Assembly (NCBI GenBank): GCA_937874695.1
Contig: CALNAJ010000020.1
Coordinates: forward strand, 1-64,000
Source of the DNA: an uncultured Lactobacillus sp.
GTDB lineage: Bacteria > Bacillota > Bacilli > Lactobacillales > Lactobacillaceae
DNA length: 64,000 nucleotides
Direction: 5' to 3'
Within the stretch, counting starts at the first letter, position 1. Each line of letters begins with the position of its first letter. The notes beneath the pieces are model-generated. The model ran no database searches, was not told the origin of the DNA, and worked only from the letters and a program-made list of their open reading frames with translations. Made by a program: the position numbers and the translations under genes. This document shows, piece by piece, positions 16,685-25,426 of the stretch.

Positions 16685-17013
16685 CCCTTTTACATGAAGT
16701 ATTTTTCACAGAAATTTTACATTTTAATTGCAGAGTGGACTAGGCCAAAGTCAAGGCTTATAAACCGCGGCACATCAGCCTCTCACTCAAATTGATTGGG
16801 ATGAATTTGAGTTAATTTTTAGGGCCTGACAACTTTTAAGATATCTCTTATTTCACTGCTTTAGTGTACCGTCATTGCCCCGCCACAATCGTCTCTTTCT
16901 GCCGCCTCTTCACGAATTGGGATAAATAATTCAGATTGCCGGTTTACCTTCATCGGTGATAGCGATAAACTGGTACTTAGCTTGATTAATTTTCAATGAG
17001 AGGAAGTCTGTCT

Positions 17014-17718
17014 ATGGGTCCTTCACTAACCTTCCGGACCGGCGTCCGCGATGTGTTACCGACTGTCTTTGGCTACATTGGAGTTGGATTAGCATTTGGT
17101 ATCGTCGCGCACACCAGTCACCTGAGTCTACTAGTTGTGGCCGGTATGTCCTTTATCGTTTACGCGGGTTCGGCGCAATTCATCATCACGAGCATGCTCC
17201 TACTACACGATCCCCTGTCCGCCATCTTTATCTCAACCTTTCTGGTCAACTCACGGATGATCCTGATGAGTACCAGTCTGGCCCAATATTTCCGGCACGA
17301 ATCCCTATTCAAGAATCTCCTGATTGGGACTCTCGTGACCGATGAGACCTTCGCGCTGGCAATGAACAAGCAGAACAAGACCAATGGCAAGTTGAGCTTT
17401 GCCTGGCAATCCGCGGCTAACTTGGTGGCTTATCTGGTCTGGGGCGTGGCAACCATTGTCGGCGCTCTGCTGGGAGGCATGATTGCTGACCCAACCCGCT
17501 TTGGTTTCGACTTTGCCTTAACCGCCATGTTCATTGGGTTGGTCTACCTGCAGCTGATTAGCGACCGGCGCTTGGGCTTGTCCCTGCAACTCATGGTCAT
17601 GATCTTTGTTGCCATTATTTATTACTTCATGATTGGCCTGATGAGTCAGAACTTTGCCCTACTCGTCGCTACGGTAGCTGGCTGTCTCTTTGGAATGGAG
17701 ATGAAGAAATGTCGATGA
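17014..17718 (+). CDS. azlC: AzlC-family branched-chain amino acid exporter subunit
   Basis: The large membrane subunit (234 residues) of a two-part exporter for branched-chain amino acids or their analogues. It has the AzlC opening FRTGVRDVLPTVFGYIGVGLAFGI and the conserved FIVYAGSAQFI in the second helix. The ATG at 17014 is preferred since GAGGA lies nine bases before it; the ATG at 17014 minus 18 has no ribosome site. Its end overlaps azlD by 10 bp. Confidence 0.92.
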   Translation: MGPSLTFRTGVRDVLPTVFGYIGVGLAFGIVAHTSHLSLLVVAGMSFIVYAGSAQFIITSMLLLHDPLSAIFISTFLVNSRMILMSTSLAQYFRHESLFKNLLIGTLVTDETFALAMNKQNKTNGKLSFAWQSAANLVAYLVWGVATIVGALLGGMIADPTRFGFDFALTAMFIGLVYLQLISDRRLGLSLQLMVMIFVAIIYYFMIGLMSQNFALLVATVAGCLFGMEMKKCR

Positions 17719-18044
17719 GTTTAACCGAACTGTGGGTGATTCTCGGGTGCGGCGTGATTACCGTCGCTTCACGGGTACTCCCCTTCGCCTTCGTAAAACA
17801 GGTTAGCATGCCAGCTTGGCTGATTGACTTTCTCACGTTTGTTCCCATTACAATCATGACGGCCCTCTGCTGCCAGAGCCTGTTCGTCGCCAATCCCGGT
17901 CACCTCGCCACGCTTAATGTGGCCAACTGTCTGGCCGCCATCCCCGCCACGATTGCTGGGGTGCTGACCAAGAGCCTTCTGATGGTCGTCGTTGTGGGTA
18001 TCATGGCAATGGCCGTCCTGCGCTACTTCTCAATCGGTGGCTAA
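17709..18044 (+). CDS. azlD: AzlD-family branched-chain amino acid exporter subunit
   Basis: The small partner of AzlC: 111 residues, four predicted helices, opening with LWVILGCGVITVASRVLPFAF, the typical AzlD N-terminal pattern with an R in the TM1-TM2 region. The start overlaps the end of azlC, so translation is coupled. No regulator gene accompanies the pair. Confidence 0.9.
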   Translation: MSMSLTELWVILGCGVITVASRVLPFAFVKQVSMPAWLIDFLTFVPITIMTALCCQSLFVANPGHLATLNVANCLAAIPATIAGVLTKSLLMVVVVGIMAMAVLRYFSIGG

Positions 18045-18071
18045 GTTACCACGAAAACATTCATAAATGAT

Positions 18072-18108
18072 AAATCCCCGCTGACGCAAAGGTTATCAGC
18101 GGGGATTT
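18072..18108 (+). terminator. Terminator between azlD and the uracil permease
   Basis: AAATCCCCGCTGA with TCAGCGGGGATTT; A run left and T run right, so it can serve both convergent genes. Confidence 0.92.
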
Positions 18109-18127
18109 TATTTTATCTCAATTTATT

Positions 18128-19399
18128 TTAGACGTCCTTCGGCAGAATCAGGTTCAGGGCGATACCCAGTACGGCCGCCACGGCTAACCCGGAAAATTCA
18201 TACTGACCGAGCTTCAGATAGGCATTCCCAATTCCGATAACCAGAATCGATGAGGCAATCATCAGGTTGCGCCGCTTGTTAAAGTCGACGTGCTTCTCAA
18301 TCAGAATGCGCATCCCACTGGAGGCAATTACCCCGAATAATAGGAAGCTGATTCCCCCAATGACCGGGTTGGGAATACTTTCAATCAAAGCGCTCAACTT
18401 GCCGACAAAGCTGAAGATGACCGCAAAGACCGCTGCTCCAATCAGGACGTAGACACTGTGGACCCGCGTGATGGCCAGCACCCCAACGTTTTCACCATAG
18501 GAGGTCACGGGTGGTCCGCCGACCAGACTGGCCACGATTGACGCCAGGCCATCGCCAGCCAACGTGTGGTGGAGCCCCGGGTCCTCGAAGAAGTTACGGT
18601 GCGTCAGTTCATTTAACACCGTGATGTGGCCGATATGTTCGGTCATCGTCACGAATGCGATGGGGGCGAGGCTTAACACGGCACCCCAGTAGAAATGTAG
18701 CGGATAACTCACGCCCGGAAATTCAAACTTGGGGAGCTGGAACCAAGCCGCTTCCAATACCGGCTTAAAATCGACCAGCCCCGCAATCGCACCAACCAGG
18801 TAGCCCACCACAATTCCCAGTAAGATCGGTATCAACGCGAGGAATCCCTTTAAGTACAGGTTAAAAGCTACCGTCAGTAGCAACGTGATCATCGCCACCA
18901 GGAAGAATTGCCAGTGATAGGTGCCACTGCTGTCCACGGTCGCCTTCTGCGCGGCACTACCGGCCAACGACAATCCGATGACCATGATCATTGGTCCAAC
19001 GACAATGGGTGGCAGAACCTTATTGATCCAGTCCGAGCCAGCCAGCGCGACGATAACGGCTACAATCAGGTAGACTAACCCCACGGCCATCGTCCCCTGT
19101 GCGATTCCCGGGTAACCGGTCGTCTTCATCAGGGCCACCATCGGCACGATGAATGAGAAACTCGATCCCATATACGCCGGAATCTTCCCGCGCGTAATCA
19201 GAATGTACATCAGGGTGCCCACCCCAGAACTAAAGAGCGCAATCCCTGGGTTCAACCCAACTAAAATCGGGACCAAGACGGTGGACCCAAACATGGAGAA
19301 TAAATGCTGAAGCGATAACCCAAACCACTGTCCCAGACTCGGTCGTTCCCAAATATCGATCAACGCATCCGGATTACGATAACGCGATGGTTCTTTCAT
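18128..19399 (-). CDS. pyrP: NCS2-family uracil permease
   Basis: Imports uracil with protons across the membrane. The 423-residue product has the UraA/PyrP opening (NPDALIDIWERPSLGQWFGLSLQHLFSMFG in parts), the QHLFSMFG helix and the NCS2 signature with the E of TEHIGH (about residue 245) and GGPPVTSYGENVG. The ATG at 19399 has GGAGG nine bases before; the longer frame runs back into the leader. The leader contains a PyrR-type attenuator, so expression should fall with high UMP/UTP. Confidence 0.92.
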   Translation of the reverse strand: MKEPSRYRNPDALIDIWERPSLGQWFGLSLQHLFSMFGSTVLVPILVGLNPGIALFSSGVGTLMYILITRGKIPAYMGSSFSFIVPMVALMKTTGYPGIAQGTMAVGLVYLIVAVIVALAGSDWINKVLPPIVVGPMIMVIGLSLAGSAAQKATVDSSGTYHWQFFLVAMITLLLTVAFNLYLKGFLALIPILLGIVVGYLVGAIAGLVDFKPVLEAAWFQLPKFEFPGVSYPLHFYWGAVLSLAPIAFVTMTEHIGHITVLNELTHRNFFEDPGLHHTLAGDGLASIVASLVGGPPVTSYGENVGVLAITRVHSVYVLIGAAVFAVIFSFVGKLSALIESIPNPVIGGISFLLFGVIASSGMRILIEKHVDFNKRRNLMIASSILVIGIGNAYLKLGQYEFSGLAVAAVLGIALNLILPKDV

Positions 19400-19428
19400 C
19401 CCACATGACCTCCAGTTCAAAATTGGTT

Positions 19429-19541
19429 TAAAAAAAGGCGTGCCCGTCCCGTAAGGAAGCGTGCTCGCCCAGTTTACCCAGCTATTGCCGGAAGTCGAAC
19501 CCTTCACCGCCTCACGGGACGATGTTAAAGGAACTAAATTT
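19429..19541 (-). promoter_or_regulatory. PyrR-type pyrimidine attenuator
   Basis: The minus-strand leader contains the PyrR-loop-like sequence GTCCCGTGAGGCGG followed by GGTGAAGGG, then a terminator (GGGCGAGCACGC with a CGGGCACGCC arm) and a seven-T run. CGTCCCG and CGGGACG can also pair with each other. This order matches known pyr leaders. Confidence 0.75.
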
Positions 19542-19546
19542 TTACT

Positions 19547-19576
19547 AGTATACGGTCTGTGACAGACCCTTGTCAA
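19547..19576 (-). promoter_or_regulatory. pyrP promoter
   Basis: TTGACA (19571-19576), 18-bp spacer, TATACT (19547-19552) on the minus strand. Confidence 0.78.
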
Positions 19577-19620
19577 GAACAATCGTAACCAGGGGGTCAG
19601 GGACTAAACACTCAAACTGT

Positions 19621-20031
19621 TTAGTCGTTGACCATCCGCCAGTCACCTTGGTCGGCCTTAGAGATGTCGTTCAAGAACTTCAAAACGCGCTTGGCACGGT
19701 TGGGTTGTTGGTCATTCAAAAGGTTCAACCCAGCCCCGGTAATCATCGGTTGGCTCAAACGGAAGTCGCCGTCAGCCGTCTCTCCAGTCGCAAACGCCAT
19801 CACGGTCTCACCGGATTCAATCTGTGTGGTCAGGAAGAACATGGTAAAGTCATCATCTTCCTGCATGTAGGCTGGCATTGCCCAGATGTCAGGCGCAATC
19901 TCCTGCATTTCACCAGTTTCAGTCCCGTCAAGGAATTTAAATTCCTTATGGTTAGCCTGCGTAACGGGTTCCTTTAGAACCAGCATCATTTGGGCAAACT
20001 CATCGTCACCCATTTGAATATTGTCTTTCAT
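19621..20031 (-). CDS. Conserved-looking protein of unknown function
   Basis: A 136-residue acidic cytosolic protein that I do not recognise. It begins MKDNIQMGDDEFAQMMLVLK, has a middle part VMAFATGETADG and ends in a helical segment NRAKRVLKFLNDISK. No signal peptide, membrane helix or cysteine motif is visible. The ATG at 20031 has AGGAGG nine bases before; the longer open frame runs into element R5 and is not credible. R5 on the same strand makes up most of the upstream leader. Confidence 0.75.
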   Translation of the reverse strand: MKDNIQMGDDEFAQMMLVLKEPVTQANHKEFKFLDGTETGEMQEIAPDIWAMPAYMQEDDDFTMFFLTTQIESGETVMAFATGETADGDFRLSQPMITGAGLNLLNDQQPNRAKRVLKFLNDISKADQGDWRMVND

Positions 20032-20057
20032 GTGATTATTCCTCCTAAATATCGTTG

Positions 20058-20277
20058 TTAAGATTGAGCACTGTCGCCTGCGGCTGCCAGGGGTTCTGCC
20101 GCTGTGGGGACCGCTTGCAGCCAAAGAACGGGCTTCCAGCTCGGTTTGAAACCTCGCTAGGATCATGCGAGTTTCCAAACACGTCCCGCGCTGTAAGGCC
20201 GGGAAAAATCACCCGGTCTAACACCGCTATCACGGCTGGCGCCACCCCTGGCCTCCTCTGATTACGCTAGTCTTTAA
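20058..20277 (-). repeat. Structured intergenic element R5
   Basis: Minus-strand copy. P1 is imperfect (TTAAAGACTAGC with GCTCAATCTTAA, three bulges), P2 is GCCAGGGGT/ACCCCTGGC, H1 is GCGGTGTTAGACCGGG with its partner (13 of 16), H2 is GTTTGGAAACTCGC/GCGAGGTTTCAAAC. It ends 12 nt before the ribosome site of the next gene, so it would be in that gene's leader if cotranscribed. Confidence 0.9.
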
Positions 20278-20466
20278 TCTGTATACGCTCTTGTACAGTC
20301 ACAAATAATAGGCACAACACGTTTCTTACTCGCAATAGTCGAATTACATTATACCAATAGTTATGAGTGTTATTCAGGCCACAACTATCACACTCATTTG
20401 CCAGCAATCAGTATTATACCAATATTTGCGGTCAAATAAAATTTCATTTGAGGCGATACTCAGTTC

Positions 20467-20501
20467 TAAAAGAGAGGCCAGGACAATCATCCCGGCCTCT
20501 C
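20467..20501 (-). terminator. Terminator of the acetyltransferase gene
   Basis: GAGAGGCCGGGA and TCCTGGCCTCTC arms then TTTT on the minus strand. Confidence 0.9.
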
Positions 20502-20515
20502 ACGTCAATGTCTAG

Positions 20516-21103
20516 TTAGTTCGCAACCCGGGCACGCTGCCCAATCTCTAGTTGCATGTGATAATAGTGGTGATCACCAATCATCTGTTTGCCGGAAACT
20601 TCGTACCCCATGCGCTTGTACAAACGCATAGCGGCCGGATTCTCCAAGTCCACATTCAGACCGATCACAGCTTGATTATCCCGTCGCGCATAGTGTGGCA
20701 GCGCCCGCAGCAACTGGTGGCCAATTCCCTTACCTTGATGGTCAGGCGATACAGCCAGTGAATCCAGGTACCACTCACCCTTGGCCGTTTCCGACTGGGT
20801 TTCAAACGGAACGTCAAACGCAGCACTCTTGGCAGTGATTTGCGTAAAGACATCGTCCACAGTTTCTTCTCGTTCTCCGGGGTAGCCAAAGGCCATCCCC
20901 ACGACTTGACCATCGGCCTCGGCCACCACTGTGGTTGCCGGTCCAGACAAGTATGTCCGGGTCCGGTACGCCGCCGTAATGGCCTTCAATAAGTCGGGTT
21001 CGGGAACGTCTTCCAAATCTGTCAGTTCCATCTCATCGTAGATCAAGTTCATCAACGGCGCTATCTGAGGAGCGTCCGTCGGTTGAGCCTCGCGAATTAT
21101 CAC
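20516..21103 (-). CDS. GNAT-family acetyltransferase
   Basis: A 195-residue GNAT. It opens IIREAQPTDAPQIAPLMNLIYDEME and has motif A as LAVSPDHQGKGIGHQLLRALP, with QGKGIG forming the acetyl-CoA loop; the end is RLYKRMGYEVSGKQ, the usual motif B. The start is GTG with GGAGG seven bases before it. It is related in plan to the acetyltransferase at 59139-59729 (both have a WYLD segment before motif A). The substrate is unknown. Confidence 0.88.
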   Translation of the reverse strand: MIIREAQPTDAPQIAPLMNLIYDEMELTDLEDVPEPDLLKAITAAYRTRTYLSGPATTVVAEADGQVVGMAFGYPGEREETVDDVFTQITAKSAAFDVPFETQSETAKGEWYLDSLAVSPDHQGKGIGHQLLRALPHYARRDNQAVIGLNVDLENPAAMRLYKRMGYEVSGKQMIGDHHYYHMQLEIGQRARVAN

Positions 21104-21277
21104 AAAAAATCCTCCATTTCTAGTTCTCTCACTAGCCTAACGGAGGATACGGTGTTTGTCAAAGATTTTGCCAAACTGAGCGGAAAGCTTGCCACTCACT
21201 TATGTAGCTGTCATAACGTTTGGATGGTCGCCTGATTGCGTTATACCAGTGTCTGAATTGACGCCACTAAACCCAAC

Positions 21278-21388
21278 TTAGTGCTCACTGACTAACCGTT
21301 TAACACTACTGGATTTACGATCAGCGGCCCGCTTGCCAAATATCAGTCCAACGGCAAACAAGGCGCTAGCTGTTATCCATGTTCTCAT
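21278..21388 (-). CDS. 36-residue single-pass membrane peptide
   Basis: A short frame not usually called. Its ATG at 21388 has GGGAG seven bases upstream and overlaps the last 23 bases of the DUF1003 gene in another frame. The product begins MRTWITASALFAVGLIFGKR, one membrane helix, then a basic tail RAADRKSSSVKRLVSEH. Coupled position, ribosome site and a clean hydrophobic-then-basic layout support it; function unknown. Confidence 0.62.
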   Translation of the reverse strand: MRTWITASALFAVGLIFGKRAADRKSSSVKRLVSEH

Positions 21389-22142
21389 GGGGAGACTCCC
21401 TTCGTTTTGCCGAATCTGAACTTCCGGCGTCATGCGCCCGTAATTCGGCTAGTTCTTGGCGAATTTCGCCTAAAATTTCAAGTTGAAAACGTGCGATCTC
21501 CATCGTATGGGGGACCTGATTCTGTGCGAGGTGATCGACCTTAGCGTGGAGCAGACGTAACTCGTGCTCCGACTTCAGGTTGACATGATAGTCGTTTTCA
21601 GCCATCATGCGATCACGATCGGCGGAACGATTCTGGCTCATCATGATGATGGGTGCCTGAATTGCCGCCACGCAACTTAGTACTAAATTTAACAGAATGA
21701 AGGGGTAATTGTCAAAGTTGATGCCAAATAAGTGTAAGCCATTGACGATCATCCAACCGATCAAGACGAACATGAAAGCAAAGATAAAGCCCCAGGAACC
21801 GCCGAACCGCGCCACATCATCGGACACCTTCTGCCCAAACGTCAGACTCTCCGACAAGCTATCATTCACATCAATAATATCGTAATCATCGCTCTGCAGG
21901 GCTTTGGTCAGCTTCTGGTTGATCTTCTTAGTCTGCTTCATATCGGCATTGATTAGGGCATCTACATGCTCCAGACGGTACTTTAAGAGGTGATGGCCAC
22001 AGATATAGTCAGTCGGCTTACTCTGCGGATAATCCCGCTTAATTCGATTCCTCAGCCCGGCGTCTAATTCTGCCAGTTGCAGGCTGCCCTCCAAGGACAC
22101 CGGTTCATCGTCGACCAAACAGTGAAATTGTTCATCTGCCAT
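21366..22142 (-). CDS. DUF1003-family membrane protein
   Basis: A 258-residue protein. After a soluble N-terminal part it has two close membrane helices (about 130-185) in the DUF1003 pattern FGGSWGFIFAFMFVLIGWM and ILLNLVLSCVAAIQAPIIMMSQNR, followed by a helical cytosolic tail with the typical DYHVNLKSEHELRLLH. The ATG at 22142 has AAGGAG eight bases before; it overlaps the rluA-like gene by 11 bp. The family's function is not established. Confidence 0.88.
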   Translation of the reverse strand: MADEQFHCLVDDEPVSLEGSLQLAELDAGLRNRIKRDYPQSKPTDYICGHHLLKYRLEHVDALINADMKQTKKINQKLTKALQSDDYDIIDVNDSLSESLTFGQKVSDDVARFGGSWGFIFAFMFVLIGWMIVNGLHLFGINFDNYPFILLNLVLSCVAAIQAPIIMMSQNRSADRDRMMAENDYHVNLKSEHELRLLHAKVDHLAQNQVPHTMEIARFQLEILGEIRQELAELRAHDAGSSDSAKRRESPHENMDNS

Positions 22143-23031
22143 TCGTGTCACTCCTTAATTGCTTAACGAGCTGCTGCCAATCAGCAGGCACCTCGCTGAT
22201 AAATGATCGGCCTTCTTGCGTAAAGGGGTCGGTAAAGTTCAGGGTATGTGCATGCAAGGCCTGCCGCGTCATCCCGCCCATTTCGGGACCATCGTAGAGG
22301 TGATCACCGATCAGGGGATGGTCTAAATAGGCAAAGTGGGCGCGAATCTGATGGGTCCGCCCCGTGTGCAGCTTGACTTCCACCATCGTGGCTTGGTCAA
22401 AGCGCTCCTTGACCCAGTATTCGGTTTGCGCCGGCTTACCGGCTGGCGAGACCATCTGATTGTAGCCAGTTGGATCACTCGCCAGTGGTTCGTCAATCAT
22501 GCCGTGGTCCTGCGACAACTGACCGCTAACGATGGCCAGGTAACGCTTATCCACCTGATGTTGGGCCTGCAACTGACTCGCGAGACTATTCGCCAAGCGA
22601 TGCCGCGCGACCCAGACCACCCCACTGGTAAACCGGTCCAGCCGCGTTAAAATGTGAGGCACCCGGTTTTCCGCCTGCGTTTGCGCCCAGTGACCCTTGA
22701 TCCGATTGACCAAGGTATCCGTCCGGTTAGCGGGCCCGGGCACCACGTTAAGACCGGCCGGCTTATCGATCACCAACCAGTCTCGATTTTCAAATAAAAC
22801 GGTGATGGGGACCGTGCTCGTCGCGACATCGGGATCATCTGCTTCAGCGGGCAACGTAACCGCCACCACATCCCCCACCTTCAGGGCCACTGCGGGGGTA
22901 ACAACCGCATCATTGACCCGAATCGTCCCGTTTTCCTTCAAGTCACTAAAAACCCGGTGACTGACGCCTTGCTGGTTCAAAAACCGCTTGAGACTCGTCA
23001 CCGGCGCCATTACCTGCCACGTTAATTCCAT
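22132..23031 (-). CDS. RluA-family RNA pseudouridine synthase
   Basis: Converts a uridine in rRNA or tRNA to pseudouridine. The 299-residue product has an S4-like N-terminal RNA-binding part (about 10-75, QQGVSHRVFSDLKENGTIRVN) and the catalytic domain with motif II LTRLDRFTSGVVWVARH, where the aspartate of RLDR is the nucleophile. HTGRTHQIRAHFAYLDHPLIGD in pieces gives motif III. It is the middle gene of a run with the GcvH-like gene upstream and DUF1003 downstream. The exact target cannot be read. Confidence 0.93.
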   Translation of the reverse strand: MELTWQVMAPVTSLKRFLNQQGVSHRVFSDLKENGTIRVNDAVVTPAVALKVGDVVAVTLPAEADDPDVATSTVPITVLFENRDWLVIDKPAGLNVVPGPANRTDTLVNRIKGHWAQTQAENRVPHILTRLDRFTSGVVWVARHRLANSLASQLQAQHQVDKRYLAIVSGQLSQDHGMIDEPLASDPTGYNQMVSPAGKPAQTEYWVKERFDQATMVEVKLHTGRTHQIRAHFAYLDHPLIGDHLYDGPEMGGMTRQALHAHTLNFTDPFTQEGRSFISEVPADWQQLVKQLRSDTNGR

Positions 23032-23046
23032 GCCATAAGTTCCCTT

Positions 23047-23364
23047 CTATTCAATCGCGAGGTCGATCATCCAATCGAGGTCGTCGTTGCGATTATTCAG
23101 CCATTCCGGGTGAGCAGCTAAGTCTTCGTTGATCTGCGCGATTCGCCCAGCAAACGGGCAGTGCAGCGTTAATTCTTCATTAGCCCCACTGACAATGAGG
23201 AATGGTGTTCCTAAGTGAACGCGCCCCTCTGTGACCTGCCACGTAATCTTCTGAACAGGTCCTAAGAGTTCCCGCCCGTCATCTGCGAATCCAATGCGGA
23301 TGATACCTTGCTCCAATGGTGTCAGCCACATCGCACTGGCACTTACTTCTGGCTTGTCGATCAT
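23047..23364 (-). CDS. GcvH-like protein without the lipoyl lysine
   Basis: A 105-residue protein with the glycine-cleavage H / biotinyl-lipoyl fold: EQGIIRIGFADDG, a middle strand GTPFLIVSGANEELTLHCPF, then AGRIAQINEDLAAHPEWLNN and WMIDLAIE, which line up with the H-protein pattern P-x-G-x-I-x-x-x-N-x-x-L-x-x-x-P-x-L-x-N. The lysine expected after the valine/serine turn is replaced by Asn in SGANEE. The ATG at 23364 has AGGGG eight bases before it. It lies 15 bp upstream of the rluA-like gene. Confidence 0.72.
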   Translation of the reverse strand: MIDKPEVSASAMWLTPLEQGIIRIGFADDGRELLGPVQKITWQVTEGRVHLGTPFLIVSGANEELTLHCPFAGRIAQINEDLAAHPEWLNNRNDDLDWMIDLAIE

Positions 23365-23584
23365 TCTCGTCACCCCTTATGTGCTGTTAGTTCTGATTAC
23401 AAATTGATGCCATTTAATAACTTATTTGATAACGCCACCTGCACCCGCAGTAGGCGTGGGTAAAATTCTTCTAATCACGATACATTTTAACATAGGCATA
23501 GAAGTGGCGGGAATTATTTCACCCTTTTCTGGTATTAGTCTGGCCGAGCCGTTATAATGAAACCAGTTAAAGGGGGAGAAAATT

Positions 23585-23779
23585 ATGATGATGTCGCACA
23601 ATGTCTTAACGGGGGCCCTAATTCTATTAGCGGGAATTGCGCTGCTGGTCTTTATCATCTTTAAGTTATTTCCACAAACAAACCACAAGGCTGACGCCGA
23701 CACCAAGACCTTACTGATCATCTTTACGGTGGTTGGTATTGGGTTATTGGGCATGGGTAGCTGGGTCTGTTTCATCTAA
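23585..23779 (+). CDS. Small two-helix membrane protein
   Basis: A 64-residue protein with two membrane helices (about 8-27 and 44-62) joined by a short polar loop TNHKADADTK. It has AAAGGGGGAG seven bases before ATG and a TATAAT box at 23553-23558. It stands alone between its own promoter and a terminator. I do not recognise the family. Confidence 0.75.
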   Translation: MMMSHNVLTGALILLAGIALLVFIIFKLFPQTNHKADADTKTLLIIFTVVGIGLLGMGSWVCFI

Positions 23780-23799
23780 ATTCTGATACGTAGCTATTA

Positions 23800-23849
23800 A
23801 AAAGTCACAAGGGCTTGCGAACAACATCGCAGGTACTTGTGACTTTTTT
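23800..23849 (+). terminator. Bidirectional terminator
   Basis: AAAAGTCACAAG and CTTGTGACTTTT arms with A run left and T run right, shared by the convergent small membrane protein and sugar transporter genes. Confidence 0.88.
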
Positions 23850-23861
23850 CCGTCTATTAAA

Positions 23862-25271
23862 TTATTCCGTGTAATCCTCAGAGGCGGCCAGAGTTTCAGT
23901 ATCCTTAGCACGTGTCCCCTGTTGTTCGATTTCTTCCAGCGTCCGTCCCTTAGTTTCTGGAACGCAGAACCGGACGAAAGCCACACCTAGCAAGCAGATC
24001 ACACCAAAGATGGCGAAGACAGCTTCTTGAGACATGGCAGCAGTCATGACTGGGAATAACAGGCCCACTGCGAATGATCCAATCCAGTTAAAGGATGAAG
24101 CCAAACCAGAAGCCCGGCCACGGACGGCCAATGGGAAGATTTCCCCGATCAGAACCCAGGTCAGTGGTGCCCACGTGAAGGAGTAGAACGCCACGTAGAT
24201 GGACAGGAAGACCACGATCAACATTGGGTTACTGTTGAGGTGTGTCACATTCAGGAAGGCTGGTAATAGGAAGGATAGCCCCATGACGGCCCCACCTAGG
24301 ATCAACAGTGCCCGTCGATTGAATTTATCGGCAATCCACAAGAAGACTAAGGACCCGACAACCAGAATGATCCCTTGAATAATTGGCCACATCAGCGCGT
24401 TGCTAGCAGCGCTCCCAGTAGCTTGTTGCACGATCAGTGGAATGTAGTAGAAGATGGCATTCGCACCCTGAAATTGCTGGAAGGCAGCGACACCGACCCC
24501 AGCAATCACCAGGTAACGGTACTTGCCGGAGAACAACGTCGCCCAAGAGGTGTTCTTGGCGGCAGCGCTTTCTGTTTTGGCCGTGCTTTGAATCGTCGTG
24601 ATTTCGTCTTCAATTTCATCTGCTGGACGAATGTAGCTCAAGACCGTCCGAGCGTCGTCTAATTGCCCATTCTTAATCAAGAAACGTGGTGATTCTGGCA
24701 AACGAAGCACCCCAGCGAACAGGATAATTGCAGGAATCGCAGCGGAACCAAGCATCAGTCGCCAAGCGAAGGCTTCTGGCAACCCTTTCAAAAGAAAGTC
24801 AACAACGTAGGAAATCAACATCCCGGAAACAATCATCGTTTGGTTGATCCCGGTTAATCGGCCACGTAACCGCGCTGGAGACATTTCGGACATGTAGGCC
24901 GGAACCAGAGCCGAAGCAGCCCCTACGGCCAAGCCAAGGAAGATCCGAACCCCAATCAGGTAGTACTCGCCCAGGTTAGGCACCATGGCAGACATTAGGG
25001 AACCCAGCGCAAAAATCAAAGCTGAGAGCAGAATCATCTTCCGCCGACCAAGCTTATCTGACAGTTGACCAGAAAGTGCGCCACCAAAGATAGCTCCGAA
25101 CATAACAGCTGAAGTGATCCAACCAATTAGTGTTGCGTTTGACAGGCTCCAGTCCGTCTCGAGGAACGGTAACGCCCCCGTCATGACCCCGATATCATAA
25201 CCGAATAAAATACCCCCGAAGGAGCCGAAGAAATAGATGTAACCGCTTGAAATTTTCTTGTTGCCTTTCAC
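23862..25271 (-). CDS. Sugar porter (MFS), probable pentose importer
   Basis: A 469-residue, twelve-helix sugar:proton symporter close to the AraE-type protein encoded at 30432. It has GGILFGYDIGVMTGALPF in TM1, the loop motifs GQLSDKLGRRKM and PESPRFLI, and PETKGRTLEEIE at the C terminus. The start is GTG at 25271 with GGGAGG ten bases upstream, which makes its N terminus line up with the paralogue. It is preceded by the same operator pair as araE, which suggests arabinose control. Confidence 0.9.
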   Translation of the reverse strand: MKGNKKISSGYIYFFGSFGGILFGYDIGVMTGALPFLETDWSLSNATLIGWITSAVMFGAIFGGALSGQLSDKLGRRKMILLSALIFALGSLMSAMVPNLGEYYLIGVRIFLGLAVGAASALVPAYMSEMSPARLRGRLTGINQTMIVSGMLISYVVDFLLKGLPEAFAWRLMLGSAAIPAIILFAGVLRLPESPRFLIKNGQLDDARTVLSYIRPADEIEDEITTIQSTAKTESAAAKNTSWATLFSGKYRYLVIAGVGVAAFQQFQGANAIFYYIPLIVQQATGSAASNALMWPIIQGIILVVGSLVFLWIADKFNRRALLILGGAVMGLSFLLPAFLNVTHLNSNPMLIVVFLSIYVAFYSFTWAPLTWVLIGEIFPLAVRGRASGLASSFNWIGSFAVGLLFPVMTAAMSQEAVFAIFGVICLLGVAFVRFCVPETKGRTLEEIEQQGTRAKDTETLAASEDYTE

Positions 25272-25396
25272 TTTAAAAATACCTCCCAATGTCTCTGCGT
25301 GTTCTCTCTGTGCCAAATCGGGCTAAAGGTAAATTGGTCCGATAAATCATAGTTATCGTTTCAACGTCAGGAAAACCGGTGTTTACCAGAAGTTAG

Positions 25397-25410
25397 GTAA
25401 AACGTTTTCA
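25397..25410 (-). promoter_or_regulatory. Candidate cre (CcpA) site, second transporter
   Basis: GTAAAACGTTTTCA matches 12 of 14 positions of the CcpA consensus TGWAANCGNTNWCA. It lies 10-25 nt beyond the predicted start of transcription, a roadblock position for glucose repression. Confidence 0.6.
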
Positions 25411-25426
25411 CAAACGCGATACAAGT

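Noticed and set aside
18128..19582. 484-residue version of the uracil permease
   Set aside because: The first 61 residues are the PyrR leader read through; the promoter -10 box lies inside them.
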